A DNA stretch of 64,000 nt from Thinopyrum elongatum (GCA_011799875.1 CM022302.1:303005048-303069047), one strand, 5' to 3'; counted from the first letter of the stretch, positions 1-12,369 are shown. The notes: generated from the sequence alone by a model not told the origin. Made by a program: numbers and translations.

Positions 1-954
1 GGGTCAAGCCAAGCATCCAATTCCAGCAAGTTTCAACCTCTTTTAGATTTTACTTCTATTGATTTTATCCTCAAACCTTTTTCTGTAAATTATTTTGGAC
101 CCCTCAAGTTTACAAAGGAAGTATCAGATTTCTTTGAGCTTTGGTCCCAAATAAATTCCTCTGGCTAGTCCTTAGTACCCTCAACCTAGATCCATCAAGA
201 TCTGCTGGTCCATAGTTCAAATTTTTCAAAATTTGCTTGCTGCAAGTTTGGACCAGATTTGCCATTTTTGGTGAAATTCATTCTTTTCCTTTTCCAAAAA
301 TTCTAAGAAAATTTAGGGAGTCTCTGGATGCATCAAGAGACCATCCCTCCAAGTTTGAGCTCAAGAAAAATTTTCCACGTGCGTCAAACATTTCGTCGAA
401 CAGCTGGCGTGCACTGTTCCTGTCAAATTCAGAAAGTTCAGAGGGTTCAGTGTCGTTTTCGTCAGAGCTCGTTGTCGATCTCGCCAGTGCTCGCGTTGGC
501 GCCTTGCTCCCTGTTCTCCCTTCTTATCCAGTGTGCCGCATGGTTGCTTGGCCGGTTGCGAGCGTCGATGGCGACTTGTCGCGTCAACGCCGGCGCCTTC
601 CGCAGTGGCAGTACCTCCCGTGGTGGCTGGCAGAAGCCAGCGTTGCAGAACGCCGTCCTCCGCACCGCCCGAACCACTGGTGGCCTACGCGTGTTCACCT
701 CCTGCTCTGAGCACGCTGCAGAACCGTCGCCGTGGCCTGAGAAGCGCAGAGCGCGCTCTCTTCCGCCGACGAGCCCCTGAGCTCCGTCCCGCCGAGACCA
801 CGGGAGCAGGCCAAATCCAACCAGGTTTAACCTTTGAATGGTGCCAGTGGACCAATCCGAAGACACCCAATCGCCTAATCTTTCCGTCCAACCCTTGCCT
901 CGCCGTAATCGCTCGCCGGAGTTATCCCGTTTTCGGCAACCGCCTCGGGCCGGC

Positions 955-962
955 TATAAATA
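955..962 (+). promoter_or_regulatory. TATA box of the LTR
   Basis: TATAAATA is preceded by GC-rich sequence and followed within about 60 bases by a C-rich leader, as in grass LTR promoters. The promoter role is inferred. Confidence 0.6.
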
Positions 963-2716
963 GAGGCCCCGAGCCATCCATCGACCCAGCACCTCTCCAC
1001 CTCTCCTCAGAACCATGCCCCACTCATCAGAGGGCTTCGGGAGGGTCTTCTTCCCCAGCTCCGGCGGCCCCAATCTGCTTCGGGCTCCGGCAAAATCCTC
1101 TCTGGTGAGTGTGCCCCCGCTTCCCAAACTTTGCCAGCAACCTCCTAGTCCACCACCTCTTCTAACCCGAGCTTCAATTCGGTGTTGGCAGCTCTCCTCC
1201 GACGAATCCGTGCTCGCCCAAACCGCCGTCCGCCGGAGTGGAAGCCGCAGTCGATGTGGCGCTCCCTGACGCCTACTTCCACCACCCACCGACGCGGAAC
1301 TGACCCGTGAGTACAACCCTACCCTTGCCCTCCTCTGGTTCGCCATCGATCGCCGCCGACGATCATCGTTCGCCTCTGCCGCCGGTGGGATTTTCAAACC
1401 TGACATGAGGGACCCCCTCGTCAGCCTCTCCCCTTCTTCTTCGAAATCGTGTTCTGTTGGCGCCTTCGGGTCGGGTGCATTTTCTTCTCTGGAAGGCGTA
1501 TTCCAACCGAAGCGTTTTCTGTTTTTTTCAAAATAGCCCCTGGATAATTTTCTGTTTATAACAGATTAGTCCCTGGACTAAAACCTTAATAACTTTTAAA
1601 CAAAAGATGATTTGGAGTTGATTCTTTTTCTGCCATCTTTAATTTTCTGTCTAGTTTTTTATAATATTTATTTAAAAATATTTGGAACAATTTTTATGCA
1701 CGCACGGTATTTACGTTAGTACCCGATTTTTCTTTATAACGTAGATACCGAAGGAGGTGACGGTGCCGCCAACCTTGCCGACCTAGACTCCGACTACTCC
1801 GAACCAGGAAAGCATGTTTGAACCTTTGATATGATGAGTGTTTTTCATGTTTTCTTGAGTGGTTTTCTCATGGCATGTTTATATAAGCATTTGTTGAATG
1901 ATATATTCCATGCAAAGCAAGCTGCAAGTGAGCTTCGAAACTTGATGAGTTCATAAGATGGTGAGACAACCTGATCATGTGGTGGCATGATAGGGTGCAA
2001 GCTGGTATTGTTGAAGCATGCCAGTTCTATATCACCTGTTTAACTCCAGTGTTGACGTGGATCGAGTATTGTTCCCGTTCGTCCCCTTTTTGTGCAACCA
2101 CATGTTTTCTGCAAAGAATGCGGTTTAGTAAGTTGCAAACCTCTTTCCAGGTACACACCAAATAGAGGGGCTGGAATGAGGGTTCCATGGCCCTGGATTA
2201 AAGCCCGTCATCCGGTCAGGGGGCACGGGTGTTTCCGGTTGGGACCGAGAGGGGGGCACCCCTTAGAGCGCGCGATATAAATTTGATCCCATGCTATTCG
2301 AGGTGTTGGCCTCCCCGTCTTAGAGTTTTTCTTGAACGTTGTCTAGGGTGATTCCTGACAGCGGGATGTGAAATGGGTGTGTACTGGTTAGATGTGTTTT
2401 CTTCTAAAATACCGTAAACGGAACTAGTCCTTTGTGACTACTGAAATCCATTGGCTGTGGGTTAAGAGTACAAACTCTGCAGAGTCAAAACCATTCGAGT
2501 AACCAAGTCCTCGGTCAAGGACGTTGGTTGACCTATCAGTGTCAGTCTCAGCGTCAGTCCCAGTAACAGTCTCTGAAGAACAAATTTGTTAACTGACAGT
2601 AATAAACCCGGCTGAATTTTATTCCTGTGGATGGACTAACCTGTTTATGATTATGTACCGAGTATTCCGTGGGATGGTGTTACCTCCACGGACTACTCGA
2701 ATTCGAATGATTAATT

Positions 2717-3140
2717 ATAAGCCCTTTATGAGATGTCGCTCAGACGTCCGACTGTGGCATTCTTACTATTTACTTTTGATATAAGCCCTTTATGAGATGT
2801 CGCTCAGACGTCCGACTGTGGCATTCTTATTATTTACTTTTGATATAAGCCCTTTATGAGATGTCGCTCAGATGTCCGACTATGGCATTCTTGTTATTTA
2901 CTTTTGGATATAAGCCCTTTATGTGATGTCGCTCAGACGTCCGACTATGGCATCCTTGTTATTTACTTTCATTATAAGCCCTTTTCGAGATGTCGCTTAG
3001 ACGTCCGACTGTGGTACGTACTGTCATTTACTTTTCAGTATAAGCCCTTTATGTGGTGTCGCACTGACGCCCGACTGCGGCATGTTAATTTTATTTTTTA
3101 CCTTTCGAGGCGTCGCTTCAGACACCCGATCGGTCTTCAG
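2717..3140 (+). repeat. 64-bp tandem array inside the LTR
   Basis: Copies of a unit beginning ATAAGCCCTTTATG start at 2717, 2781, 2845, 2910, 2974 and 3040, with a partial seventh after about 3100. Spacings are 64, 64, 65, 64 and 66 bases. Each unit contains a GATGTCGCTCAGACGTCCGA core. Copies become more divergent toward the right. The apparent 106-codon ORF here is produced by the repeat and is not a gene. Confidence 0.93.
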
Positions 3141-3781
3141 CTATTTTATTGGGATTTCGGGAGGACTACCGCCTAACTTCTTTTTTATTTATCTTGCAGT
3201 GCAAATTTATTACCTGAGTGTGCATTGGTAATCTGCTCATGTGCATCATGTTTGCATTTGTTATATCTTATGTCCAAACTGTCTTGCGAGTACATTCAAA
3301 GTACTCACCTGGCTTGTTGATTTGGCCAGATGTTGACGAAGGCGATCTTATGGATGAAGAGTACGATAGCGAGTCCGACGCGTAGAGGAGTCCCAGTCAG
3401 TCCCTTGCGATCCTGGAGTTGGTCACCTGTATTATATACGCTTCCGCTACCTTAATAAAATCATCGAGCCTCACTCCGACGCTTGATGAGTTGTAAGATT
3501 TTGGAGTCATGTCACCCACTTCTCTGTGACATATCCACCACCACTTTTATTGCGAGTCAGTAGTTATGCCACCATACCCTTTGTGTCATATCCGCCTTTA
3601 TGGGTAATATTGGCGTGCTTGTAATACAATTGTTGAGCAGCCTCAGCTCAACCATGTATAATATTTAGTACTTCTGGATTTCTGTATCAAGGATTTGTCT
3701 ACCAGTAAGATTTTTCCTATACTAGTCTGACGAAAGGGGCGATTTTTCAATAAATGTTTTATTGGAAAACCGGTCCTGACA

Positions 3782-4889
3782 TATCCGGAGTAGGCGTCGA
3801 GGAAGCACAGTGAGTCATGTCCGGCGGTGGCGTCGATGATTTGGTCTATGCGAGGTAAAGGGAATGGATCCTTAGGGAAGGCTTTATTTAGGTCTTTAAT
3901 ATCGACGCACAGCCGCCAAGATTTGTTCTTCTTGGGCACCATGACCAGATTTGCCGACCACTCGGGGTGTTTGATTTCTCGGATGAATCCGGCTTCGAGT
4001 AATTTTGCTAATTCTTCCCCCATAGCTTGATGCTTGGGTTCGGAAAATTTGCGCAATGCCTGTTTGACTGGCCTAAAGCCCTTGATTATCTTGGTGGGAT
4101 TCCTCGCATATCTAAGGGGTGCTAGGCAAATATGTCTCAGTTTTTGCGCAAAAACGTGCGCAATGCTTCTTCAACTTTGGGTTCCAACTAGGCTCCAATG
4201 GACGTTATTTTGTTGGGGCCCATTGGATACACTTGGAATTTGATGATTTCATCTGCTGGTTTGAAGGATGTGGATTTGGGCCTTTTACTGAGGATTACAT
4301 CGTCCCTATCCACCTTTGAGCCGAGTGTGGTTAATTCCTCGGCTGCGAGGGCCTCGGATAGTGCTTCGAGGGTGAACAATGTTGTTTTGTTTTCGGCTCG
4401 AAGAGCTCTATTTGGATCACTTGCAATTGTGATCACACCATTGGGCCCTGGCATTTTGAGTTTCATGTACCTGTAATGTGGTATAGCCTGAAACCTTGCG
4501 AATGCATCACGCCCCAATAGAGCGTGGTAACCGCTATGGAAGGGCACAATGTGGAAGAGTAGTTCTTCGGACCGGTAGTTCTCTGGAGTGCCAAATACTA
4601 CGTCAAGAGTGACTTGTCTGGAGCAGTGCGCCTCTTTGCCAGGGATAATTCCTCGAAAGGTAGTGTACCTTTGTTCGACGCAAGATCTATCGAATTGCAT
4701 TTTGTCAAGGGTGTCCTCATAGATGAGGTTTAAACCGCTGCCCCCATCCATTGGCACCTTGTGAAATCTGAAGCCGTCCACTATGGGATTTACGACTAGG
4801 GCGGCGGGTGCTCGGACGGGGCGTGCCCTTGGCTCGTCTTCCTCGTCGAAGGTGATTGGTGTGTCCGTCCATGAGTTTGCTGTTGTCAC
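3782..4889 (-). pseudogene. gypsy protease and reverse transcriptase fragment (element A)
   Basis: The aspartic protease lies at about 4889-4188. It has the active-site variant DGGSGLNLI, the ILGR-type second motif as LLGRDAFARF, and the MKLKMPGPNGVI stretch usual in Tat-lineage gypsy proteins. Reverse transcriptase begins near 4056: residues 20-45 match the FIREIKHPEWSANLVMVPKK entry, followed by WRLCVDIKDLNKAFPKDPFP and FLDAYSGY. Homology stops after SGY, at 3782, exactly where the LTR ending at 3781 is inserted. The YMDD part is therefore absent from this window. Protease and RT are in different frames, so the gene is broken. The role was polyprotein processing and cDNA synthesis. Confidence 0.9.
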
Positions 4890-6374
4890 CTAGTGGATTT
4901 GACCGGGCTCTCAAAGATCATCGGGATCTCAGTGCAGTTGTCCGGGGTTGTTGTTGATCGTCTGGTGGAGGGTGAGATTCCAAGGATAGCCTCTCCACTC
5001 TTTGCGACTTGCCTGACCACCCAGCAAGCTCGAAGGTTGTGGGTTGGGTTTGTGTTCAGCAGGACCGAGTGTATGGGACATGGTTTGTCCATTAGTTCAT
5101 CGAGGACTGTTCTGGATCCTGTAAGAGGTTTATTCTTTTTCTCAGCGGGCTCGTGTTCGGCTGACCATCACGAGTGCACGCGCTTTCCCCGAGCTTGTCT
5201 GGATTCTTTGGCATGGATTGACTCCACACGCATTTGCTGAGCCTGCCAGGCACTTTCCATGGCACAATATTTGCTTACCAGGTCCGATAGTATGGCGAAG
5301 TTTTGAACGTGGCGACGGGCGAGGGCGTTCAGGATTCCTTCGTCCCGGCAGTTATGCCGAAAAGTCGCTACGATTTCCTGGCCACTGTAGTTTGTCATTC
5401 TGTTTTTGACGAGGAGGAATCTAGCCCAGAAGTGATGGACTGTTTCTCTGGGCTATTGCTTTATGTACATTAGATCCCATATGTCGGCTTTCCCTGAGAT
5501 ACTTGGGGAGTAATCAATGTGGGGGTGGGTGGGAAAAAACTTTGTATCCCAATGGGTTGTGGGTAGGGCTTTGGCAGCGGTGTCCTGCGCCATCGCGGCA
5601 TCCGGCGTGCCGGGCTCGGAATCCAAACTGTTAATCGGGTACTGTTGCATGGACTCTGGTCAAGGTTCGAGTCGCGGTTTGATCCCGGGCTCCTTCCGGG
5701 GCGAACATCGGATTCCAAGCTGGAGTCCTGGACCAAATGATCGGAAATCTAGACATAATCCATTTAGCTCTGGTGACTGTGAGTCTTCAGCCAAATCCTC
5801 GATGGTGGCGACGAGGTGTGTGATAGGCGGGATGTAAATTTCCCTGTTATTAGGTTTAAGCCTGATCTGATCATAGACAGAGGATTGGCCATCGGAGATT
5901 CCCATGGCTTGGATCCGGTCTAATATCTCATTCAAAGATGAGAGGTCTGTTGGGTCCATGCTCCTGGCATATTTGGCATCAACCCGCAGTGTCGCTGCTC
6001 CAGGGGCGTTTGAAGTCGTGCCTGAGCTGCAATCGGCCGGAGTTAGTCCGGATGTATTGACGGGGTTGGGCTTTAAGGCTGGACACAGGGTGGCGACAGT
6101 TCCTGTGAGGTTTACTACTCCCAAAGTTAAAGTGTGACATTCGTAAGCTCTTTAAGGGGCACGGAAGATTTATTTTCATAATAAGATCTCCCCGGGAGTC
6201 GGCGACGAACTTTAGGTTTCCAAACCTGATCCCCTGATCGGGGGCAAAACATCCGACCTGGCCAAGGCGGCCGGTCGGATCGGCATGCGGCATGATACTG
6301 CCGAACACAAAGGTCTGCCTGGGGATGAAGTTATCCCCGGTGCGGATGCCGTTGTTGAAGACTAGGCGATCCAT
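4890..6374 (-). pseudogene. gypsy gag remnant (element A)
   Basis: A Met codon at 6374 opens a gag-like reading frame 47 bases after the LTR end. Coding resemblance continues through several frames at about 6124-5660, 5650-5453 and 5398-5168. The 5398-5168 piece (NYSGQEIVATFRHNCRDEG and beyond) resembles the C-terminal half of plant gypsy gag, with an arm rich in Gln and Arg. A Cys/His piece near 5092-4990 (CPIH followed by HNLRAC) resembles the knuckle-like motif at the end of Tat gag. Several frame changes and stops make it non-functional. The exact gag boundaries were not resolved. Confidence 0.7.
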
Positions 6375-6403
6375 CGATCCTTTGGCGATCCAATAGCGGA
6401 ACT

Positions 6404-6420
6404 CTCAATGAAAGCACCAA
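6404..6420 (-). other. Primer-binding region of element A
   Basis: On the reverse strand TTGGTGCTTTCATTGAG follows the LTR end directly. Its position is right for a tRNA primer-binding site. I do not assign the tRNA. Confidence 0.6.
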
Positions 6421-6912
6421 TGTCGGTGTCAAAACCGGCGGATCTCGGGTAGGGGGTCTCGAGCTGTGGATCTTGGATCAAAGGGGAATAAGGGAAGAAG
6501 GAGACGATGTTTTCCTAGGTTCGGGCCCTCTCGAAGAGGTAAAACCCTATGTCCTGCTCAATTATATTGGAATGTATATGATGATCACAAAGTTGATCTA
6601 CCATGAGATCAGATGAACTAAACCCTAGGTGAGTGGGATGATGCTTCTTCTTCTAGCCTCTACGGACTAAACCATCTGGTTTATATAAACACCAGGGGTA
6701 CTATGGTTACATATGGTCAGTTACAATGAAGGAATAAACATGTCGATTCTCTTGTCTTGACTTGGAGGGCACGCCAAGGTTCCGAAGGTTTCCTCTCCGG
6801 ACACAGAGTCACCCTATAGCTTGGCCTTATAGTAATCGCAGGGCAGCCCACCTGTTCGGCCCATAAGATATAGGCCAATAGTCCGAGGACCCCTTAGTCC
6901 AGAACTCCCTCA
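6421..6912 (-). repeat. 5' LTR of element A (492 bp)
   Basis: Its reverse-strand ends are TGAGGGAG and CACCGACA, giving TG...CA termini. A reverse-strand TATATAAA lies at 6680-6687. The base after 6912 starts a different LTR-like sequence, so this is an outer boundary. The candidate duplication is CCCCG at 6913-6917, which cannot be confirmed without the other end. Confidence 0.88.
6680..6687 (-). promoter_or_regulatory. TATA box in LTR of element A
   Basis: TATATAAA reads on the reverse strand, about 260 bases before the LTR's 3' end. This is the orientation needed to transcribe gag-pol of element A. Confidence 0.55.
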
Positions 6913-9900
6913 CCCCGGCTCAGAGGAACCGGAGCACCGCATATTCCATCGCAGAGATCAAGTCTTCTGGAATGCGGCACTCCTTGGCATAGAACAAATC
7001 AGCTTTCATTACAAAAATTATGGGTACAAGGGTTCTGATATTACAAAGGATGAGATTGGCACGGCGACACTATGCCTGCTAAGGTAGCTCTATGCTAGCA
7101 GCGGAACAACTCGTGGAAGTGGAATAACATCTAGCAGCAGAACAATGATGACGGTGATGAACTCCACTAGGCAGGGACTCTAGCTGGGACACATCCTAGC
7201 GCACAAACTCAGAATCCCCGACAAGCAATCAATCACGACATGACTTGCAAATCTGGCATGACACGCCAGGTGAGTACTTTGAATGTACTCGCAAGCTCAC
7301 AACAACCAAAACAATCAAGACAAACAACAGCATGGCATTTACAGGTTAATTAATGATGAGCATGATACAACTAGAACAATATCATATGAGCATGGCATTA
7401 ACATGTTACTCAAGATATGAACATGATGATACTAGATCTAGTATGCAAGGGGGGTCGATGTTTAAGGTATCTTGGACAACTTACTCTGCCCGGAGGTTAC
7501 CTCGTAATCACCATAGATATCAACTTACCATCCAGAACATCACACGATCACTTCAGGATCAACCAAGCTTGGTATTAACAATACCATAGTGGTCATCACA
7601 TGACCACAAGGAGCTCAATCTTTACCAGTGATCATCGCATGACTCCATACAAATCAACCAACTTCGGTATCCTCGATACCGTCGTGATCATCGCATGACC
7701 ACATAAAGATCAACCAACTTCTTTCCTCATTGAACTGGGGTTGTTTATTAGTCTGGTTATTATTACTGTTGACCCATAGTGTGACGTACTACGAACTAGG
7801 CCAATAACCGAGGACGCGGCTATCGATAAATTATACACTCTGCAGAGGTTAGTACATTGTGCCCACACCAAGGAATCCGTGCCCTCGTGCTCCCATTCGG
7901 GTGGACCAACGACATTCCGACAAAACCAATCTATTGCATGACACTCTTCCGGCCACTCCGACAAACTCCCCTTTGCGCTAAGTCATGGGTGGCCCCGATG
8001 TCACCTCGTGACATTCGCCACCTTCGTGGCTGACCATCGTCGTGGCCAAAACTAAAACAAACGTCCCGAACGGGGACAAAAGCACGCAAACAACTCAGGC
8101 ACACAAGGTTATCAACGCCTACCGGGCCAAGGTAGTGCGCGCACATAACCTTCACTAGTTGGAGGCATCGGCGAGAGGCATGGCAATAGACTGAATTAGG
8201 TCCCCCCATAAGGCAAGTGTGGCTGCACTGGTCAGCTCAATTCGATGGCACTATGACTCAGCCAACAGATTTGTTCAAGTTCAATTAATGTCCAGTTAAA
8301 CTTGAATGGTGATGAGCTGAGTCATAATAACATGATGAAATAACAATGCATATGAGCATGGATGGTAAGCATAACCATTAACATATAGATCATAGCATCA
8401 ACAACAATAAAGCATTTACTCTACTGGATGCAAACGAGCATAGCATAGTGATGATCGGAATATTAGAAGTATTTTCATAATAGATGATAAGTATTCACAT
8501 GAGCATATCATGATTACCACTAGCATTAGGAACAATTACCAAAATAGATCATAATAATAATACTAATGACAGATAATCATAGATGCTCAAGAACATGGCA
8601 ATAGCATGGACATGGATTACAAACATATTCAAGGTATTAACAAAATCATTAATTGAACAAACAATTATTATATATTCATGTGAATACCATGGCTATTTCA
8701 AGGCCATCATGCAAGTGGCTATTGTGGCTTTCCTGGGGATGAAGGAAACATCGGGGAGAGGTGCGACGAACTCGAGGGAAGTATCACCGAAAAAGTTTCT
8801 CTCCCGACGGAGCTGTTTAGGGGGCAAGGGAAAATGGTCTTTTTCAGTATGTGACAACATAGTGAAAATGATACCAACGAAACGGGCTCGGCGAATAGAG
8901 AACGTGGGATTTTGAATCACCTGATACGGGCATTCCTTCATTAGGCAGGAAAATAAACAGAATCTGTTCATTTTTGCTTTAAACTGACAAACGTCAGCAA
9001 TATAGAGCTTTCGGCCGGCGGCTCAGACCTGAAAGCGCATTTCAAAGAATACGCCTCCCCATGGCGAAAACGCACTCTGCTTTAGTACAGAGGCAGAATA
9101 CGGTTTGCCTAAGAGAAGAGGTATTCAGTGGAATGCGTGTCCACTTAAAATGGTGTGGGCCGCTCATCAGCTTTGCATGGGCGTTGCCGCTTACAGAAGG
9201 GGCCCACTAGTCGGGATGAACAGGGTGTCTTCAACCCCGTGCTCGCCCGCGAGCAGAAAGCAGCCGCTCCCTCCGGCGGCACGGGCCACCTCTGGCCGAG
9301 CTCTTGCCACCTGTATTCTCAGCGGAACAAGGCGCACCTGTGTCGAGGGCACATGCTCGCCGCCGAGCCCGGGACTAGGGAAGGCCTCTGCCGTGGCGGA
9401 GAGTGGCATCGGCTGACAATGGGAAGCACGACACAAGGCATGGGAGGAAGAAAGTGGCCGCGGGGCGAGCTCTACGGTGAAGGTGGAGTTCTCTGGTGGT
9501 GGCAGAGTGGAGAGGGAGGGCTCCGCTCGCTCGAATTTGAGCAGGCAGGGGCGGCAGCCATGGCGGCTTTGAGGGGCGTGGGGGGCTCCTGGAGCTCAGT
9601 GGACAGGCCGAGGAGGAAGCTGGGAGGGTGGTGAGGAGCATGGTGAGGTCGGAGAGGCTCGGGACATAACTATTTATAGTCGGCAAGGTCGAGGGGTGAG
9701 CGTGGCCGCGACAACGCAGGTGCTGGCGTACTGGAGCTCGGAGACCCGCGGAGGAGTGAGGGGAGGGGTCTAGAGGGTTCAGGGCGACGTAGGAGGAGCT
9801 CAGGCGTGCTCGAGAAGGCTCGGGAGCGACGCAGTCAATCGGCCATGGTGGAGCAGACGCGGTCTGCTCCCGGACGCGGTCGCTGCAGCGCCTCTTACAA

Positions 9901-10085
9901 GACAAAGGAGGGGGAGAGAGGTCCAGGGCGACGGCATGGATTCCACGGAGCTCTTGGACATGGTGCCGTGGCGAGAGCGCGACGAATCGGACGAGGCCGA
10001 GGGCCCCAACTGCCAGAGCATAAGAATGGGCATGATAGCCATGTAGTCGCCGCGTGAACAGGCGCACGAGGTGCGCTCTGACCTG
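6913..10085 (-). mobile_element. LTR of family B, reverse orientation, interrupted at 6912
   Basis: Bases 7814-8262 are homologous, in inverted orientation, to 60403-60838, which lies inside an LTR starting TGTGACACCC at 59467. Shared landmarks include the run around GGGGCCACCCATGACTTAG and the end near CGATAGCCGCG. The reverse strand carries a TATA box at 9671-9678 and a GC-rich leader (9000-10080), the usual order in long gypsy LTRs. The 5' terminus TGTGACAC was not found near 10085, so that edge is approximate. The ORFs at 9105-10067 are chance readings of GC-rich LTR. No protein domain was recognised in it. Confidence 0.7.
9671..9678 (-). promoter_or_regulatory. TATA box of family-B LTR
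   Basis: On the reverse strand this reads CTATAAATAG within a GC-rich promoter-like context. It fixes the orientation of this LTR. Confidence 0.55.
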
Positions 10086-10373
10086 CAGGAGGTTGTCTAC
10101 CGTGTGGACCCTACTTGTTAGAGACCCACTATGGGCTTAGGTAGATCAAATCTACTCTGTGCTGAGGGGTAGCATCAACTTTAGCTCCTGGCAGCAAGGT
10201 GTTTGTTGTGTACTGGGGAAGGATCACTTGGTGATAGATGTTGAACTTTTGCTAAGTGTGAGCACACACTAAGGTGACCATCTATGCAAATTTTAAGCTC
10301 AAAACGATGAAGTTAGCTAGCACTTGCTTCACAAACTGCCCCACTGGACAAAAACATGAAAATTGAAGTTGTG

Positions 10374-10378
10374 CTCAC
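10374..10378 (+). repeat. Target-site duplication CTCAC (left)
   Basis: CTCAC immediately precedes the solo LTR. The identical pentamer follows it at 11249-11253. Confidence 0.9.
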
Positions 10379-11248
10379 TGTCGGCGTTCTGGGATCGGAG
10401 GTACCCAGACTTGCCTACCTACGGCCTAGCTCGTGGCCCCGTCGACGGCACGGTACGACCCTGCTACAAGACTCTGCGAGCAAGACCCTCGCGAGGGCCC
10501 CCCGGCCTTGCGACGCGATCGACGCCAAGACCTCCTGAGGGGCAGCTTCCCGAGCCTGCCTCCCGAGGAGCGGAGATCTCTATGCAGGTACCCTGCCTCA
10601 CGAGGCTCGTGATGACGTGAGCCATGATGACCAAGGCCAGGCGGGCGCCAGCGGGCACAGAGGAGGACAATTTCCTCTTTGGTGCTAAGGAGGTAAGGAC
10701 CAGTGTGGGTTCTCGAGGGATCCCCCAAAGGTTTCCATTCCGATGCAACGAGACCAAGACCACGAGCTCGGCAGGACGGATGTCATCACCGAGCCCACCA
10801 CTGCGTCATGGCCAGAAGCTTTGCAGGCGAAGACCACCTTTCGTCAGGATAAGATGTACCTCTTGTCCCCTTTCAAATTGGCCGTTGTGGAATCCATTCC
10901 CGCCTAATTTATGAGGGAAGAGGACCAAGGCCACTATAAATATAGGCTAGTCTCCACCGTAGGAGGGGGATCCATTCTCATCCACTGAGCCCTCGTGAGG
11001 CTGCTCACCCACTGTACTAGTTCATCCTCAACCTCCTCGTGAGGCCAATCCACCACAAAGCAGGAGTAGGGTTTTACACCGCAAGGTGGCCCGAACCTGG
11101 GTAAACTGCTGTGTCCCCTCTTTCCCCGCTCGCACGAATTCGACGAGGCCAAGCCATGAGGCCATGAGCTTGAGGCTGCGGCTAGGCTAGATCTTCGTAC
11201 ACGCCCCGGAGTTCGAACCTTGTTGCGTCCGCGGAGCCCCTATTCTGA
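10379..11248 (+). mobile_element. Solo LTR, 870 bp, TSD CTCAC
   Basis: The sequence opens TGTCGGCGTTCTGGG and closes ATTCTGACA, giving TG...CA termini. It is flanked by CTCAC at 10374-10378 and 11249-11253. TATAAATA lies at 10935-10942, followed by a leader containing AGCAGGAGTAGGGTTTTAC, a phrase also found in the LTRs at 17535, 27310, 61580 and 62262. There is no internal domain, so it is a solo LTR from unequal recombination of a gypsy element. The ORFs inside (10356-10763) are chance readings. Confidence 0.93.
10935..10942 (+). promoter_or_regulatory. TATA box of solo LTR
   Basis: TATAAATA lies about 310 bases before the LTR end and ahead of the conserved leader phrase. It shows plus orientation. 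Confidence 0.6.
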
Positions 11249-11253
11249 CACTC
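11249..11253 (+). repeat. Target-site duplication CTCAC (right)
   Basis: It is identical to 10374-10378 and directly follows the CA end of the solo LTR. Confidence 0.9.
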
Positions 11254-12361
11254 ACATAGACGATTGCATTGAGCTTAAATTTTGTGGAGAGGAGTTATTT
11301 GGGCATATGAAGACACTGTCAAAATTTCATACCATTTGGATAAATAAAAATGGTACTTGCTTCACAGTGCTTCACTCTTGACAGAATCTTGGGAAAATTA
11401 TAGAGAAATAATGGCAAGATGAAATAAGCTCAAATTTGGTGGAGATAGGTTATATAGGTAGGCGAAGGTCTTGGATTTTTTTTGGAAATTATGGAGCAAG
11501 ATAAAATATAGTTGCTTCACAATCTGAAATAATGACTAGAAACAAAGATTGGATGGTGTGCTCATCATGAGCATGTAATCTTGAATATTTTTACATATCC
11601 AAGGTCCATATGGTCCAAAGGAATTTTGAGAATTTTGTGGGAGTTTTGGGAATGACATAAATTTAGGTTGCTTCACAACCTAGGTCAAAAAGGATTATTC
11701 CTTTAATAGAAAAAGGAATATTCCCAGGAAATAAATATTGGGGTTGGATTAAGATGGAAATGACATTGTCTAGAGATGGATTTGAGAGTAACATGCCACT
11801 TGGGAAAGGAATCAAGGCTGGTCTTCCCAGGTTTTAAGACCACAGAGCCATAGAAAAGAAATTCCAAATAAAATTTCAAAGAAATCCAAAAGAAAAAGAA
11901 GGGGCCAATATGCAGGATGTCACACTTGTACAAGCCACATGTGAAGATAAAGGAAAAGGAGATGATTAGATGCTATTCAATAAGTCCTTTCACGTCAATT
12001 TTGGCCTAAGAGAAGACAGAGACCAAGTCCCCCATGTTTTGGACTCAGATCCGGACTGCACAGACACACCTGACTTCAAACGTTCACAACTTTTGCATCC
12101 AGACACCGAATAGGGTGAATCTTTGTTTGCCGGAAAGCTTTCTCGTGCACTTTCCTGCCCAATTAGATTCACCTTCAAATTCATCAGGAGCTAGGAGATA
12201 TGGCCGAAACTGTCCGACGCTGTAGCAGAATCCGAGTCAAACTACAAGTTCAAAGGTGTTATGTCAACTCCAGTTGGGCCTAAGGGCCATGTACGACCTA
12301 GGGTTGGTTTTAGGCTGCCTTGGGATGTCCTTCGACCTCCTTGGCCGCCACCCCTTGTGCC

Positions 12362-12369
12362 TATATAAG
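12362..12369 (+). promoter_or_regulatory. TATA box in LTR-like block
   Basis: TATATAAG follows a C-rich stretch and precedes a leader. It suggests transcription on the plus strand from this older LTR. Confidence 0.4.

Larger units (their letters stand above)
1..3781 (+). mobile_element. Long LTR, 3' part (5' end outside window)
   Basis: The block ends at 3781 in ...CCTGACA, and the next base resumes the reverse transcriptase frame of the element to the right. This marks an LTR end inserted into that gene. A TATA box lies at 955-962, followed by a GC-rich leader-like stretch and then AT-rich sequence with a 64-bp tandem array. The general plan resembles the long LTRs of Triticeae gypsy families and the solo LTR at 48851-52704. 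The plus orientation is inferred from the TATA box. Whether base 1 lies inside the LTR or in internal sequence cannot be decided. No credible gene was found; the short ORFs are chance or repeat-derived. The target-site duplication cannot be checked because the left end is outside. Confidence 0.75.
3782..6912 (-). mobile_element. Truncated Tat-like gypsy element A (5' LTR, gag, protease, part of RT)
   Basis: Reading on the reverse strand: a 492-bp LTR (6912 to 6421), a primer-binding region, gag, aspartic protease and the first part of reverse transcriptase. The sequence stops abruptly at 3782, where another LTR is inserted. The LTR opens TGAGGGAGTTCT and closes CACCGACA, and TTGGTGCTTTCATTGAG follows directly. 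This LTR-plus-primer arrangement is common in Triticeae gypsy elements. The rest of pol and the 3' LTR must lie beyond the left edge if the element is complete. Confidence 0.9.

Noticed and set aside
2856..3176. 106-codon ORF with internal peptide repeats
   Set aside because: Generated by the 64-bp tandem array; 64 is not a multiple of three and the frame survives only by indels.
9105..10067. ORFs of up to 230 codons, both strands
   Set aside because: GC-rich leader part of a family-B LTR; no recognisable protein pattern.
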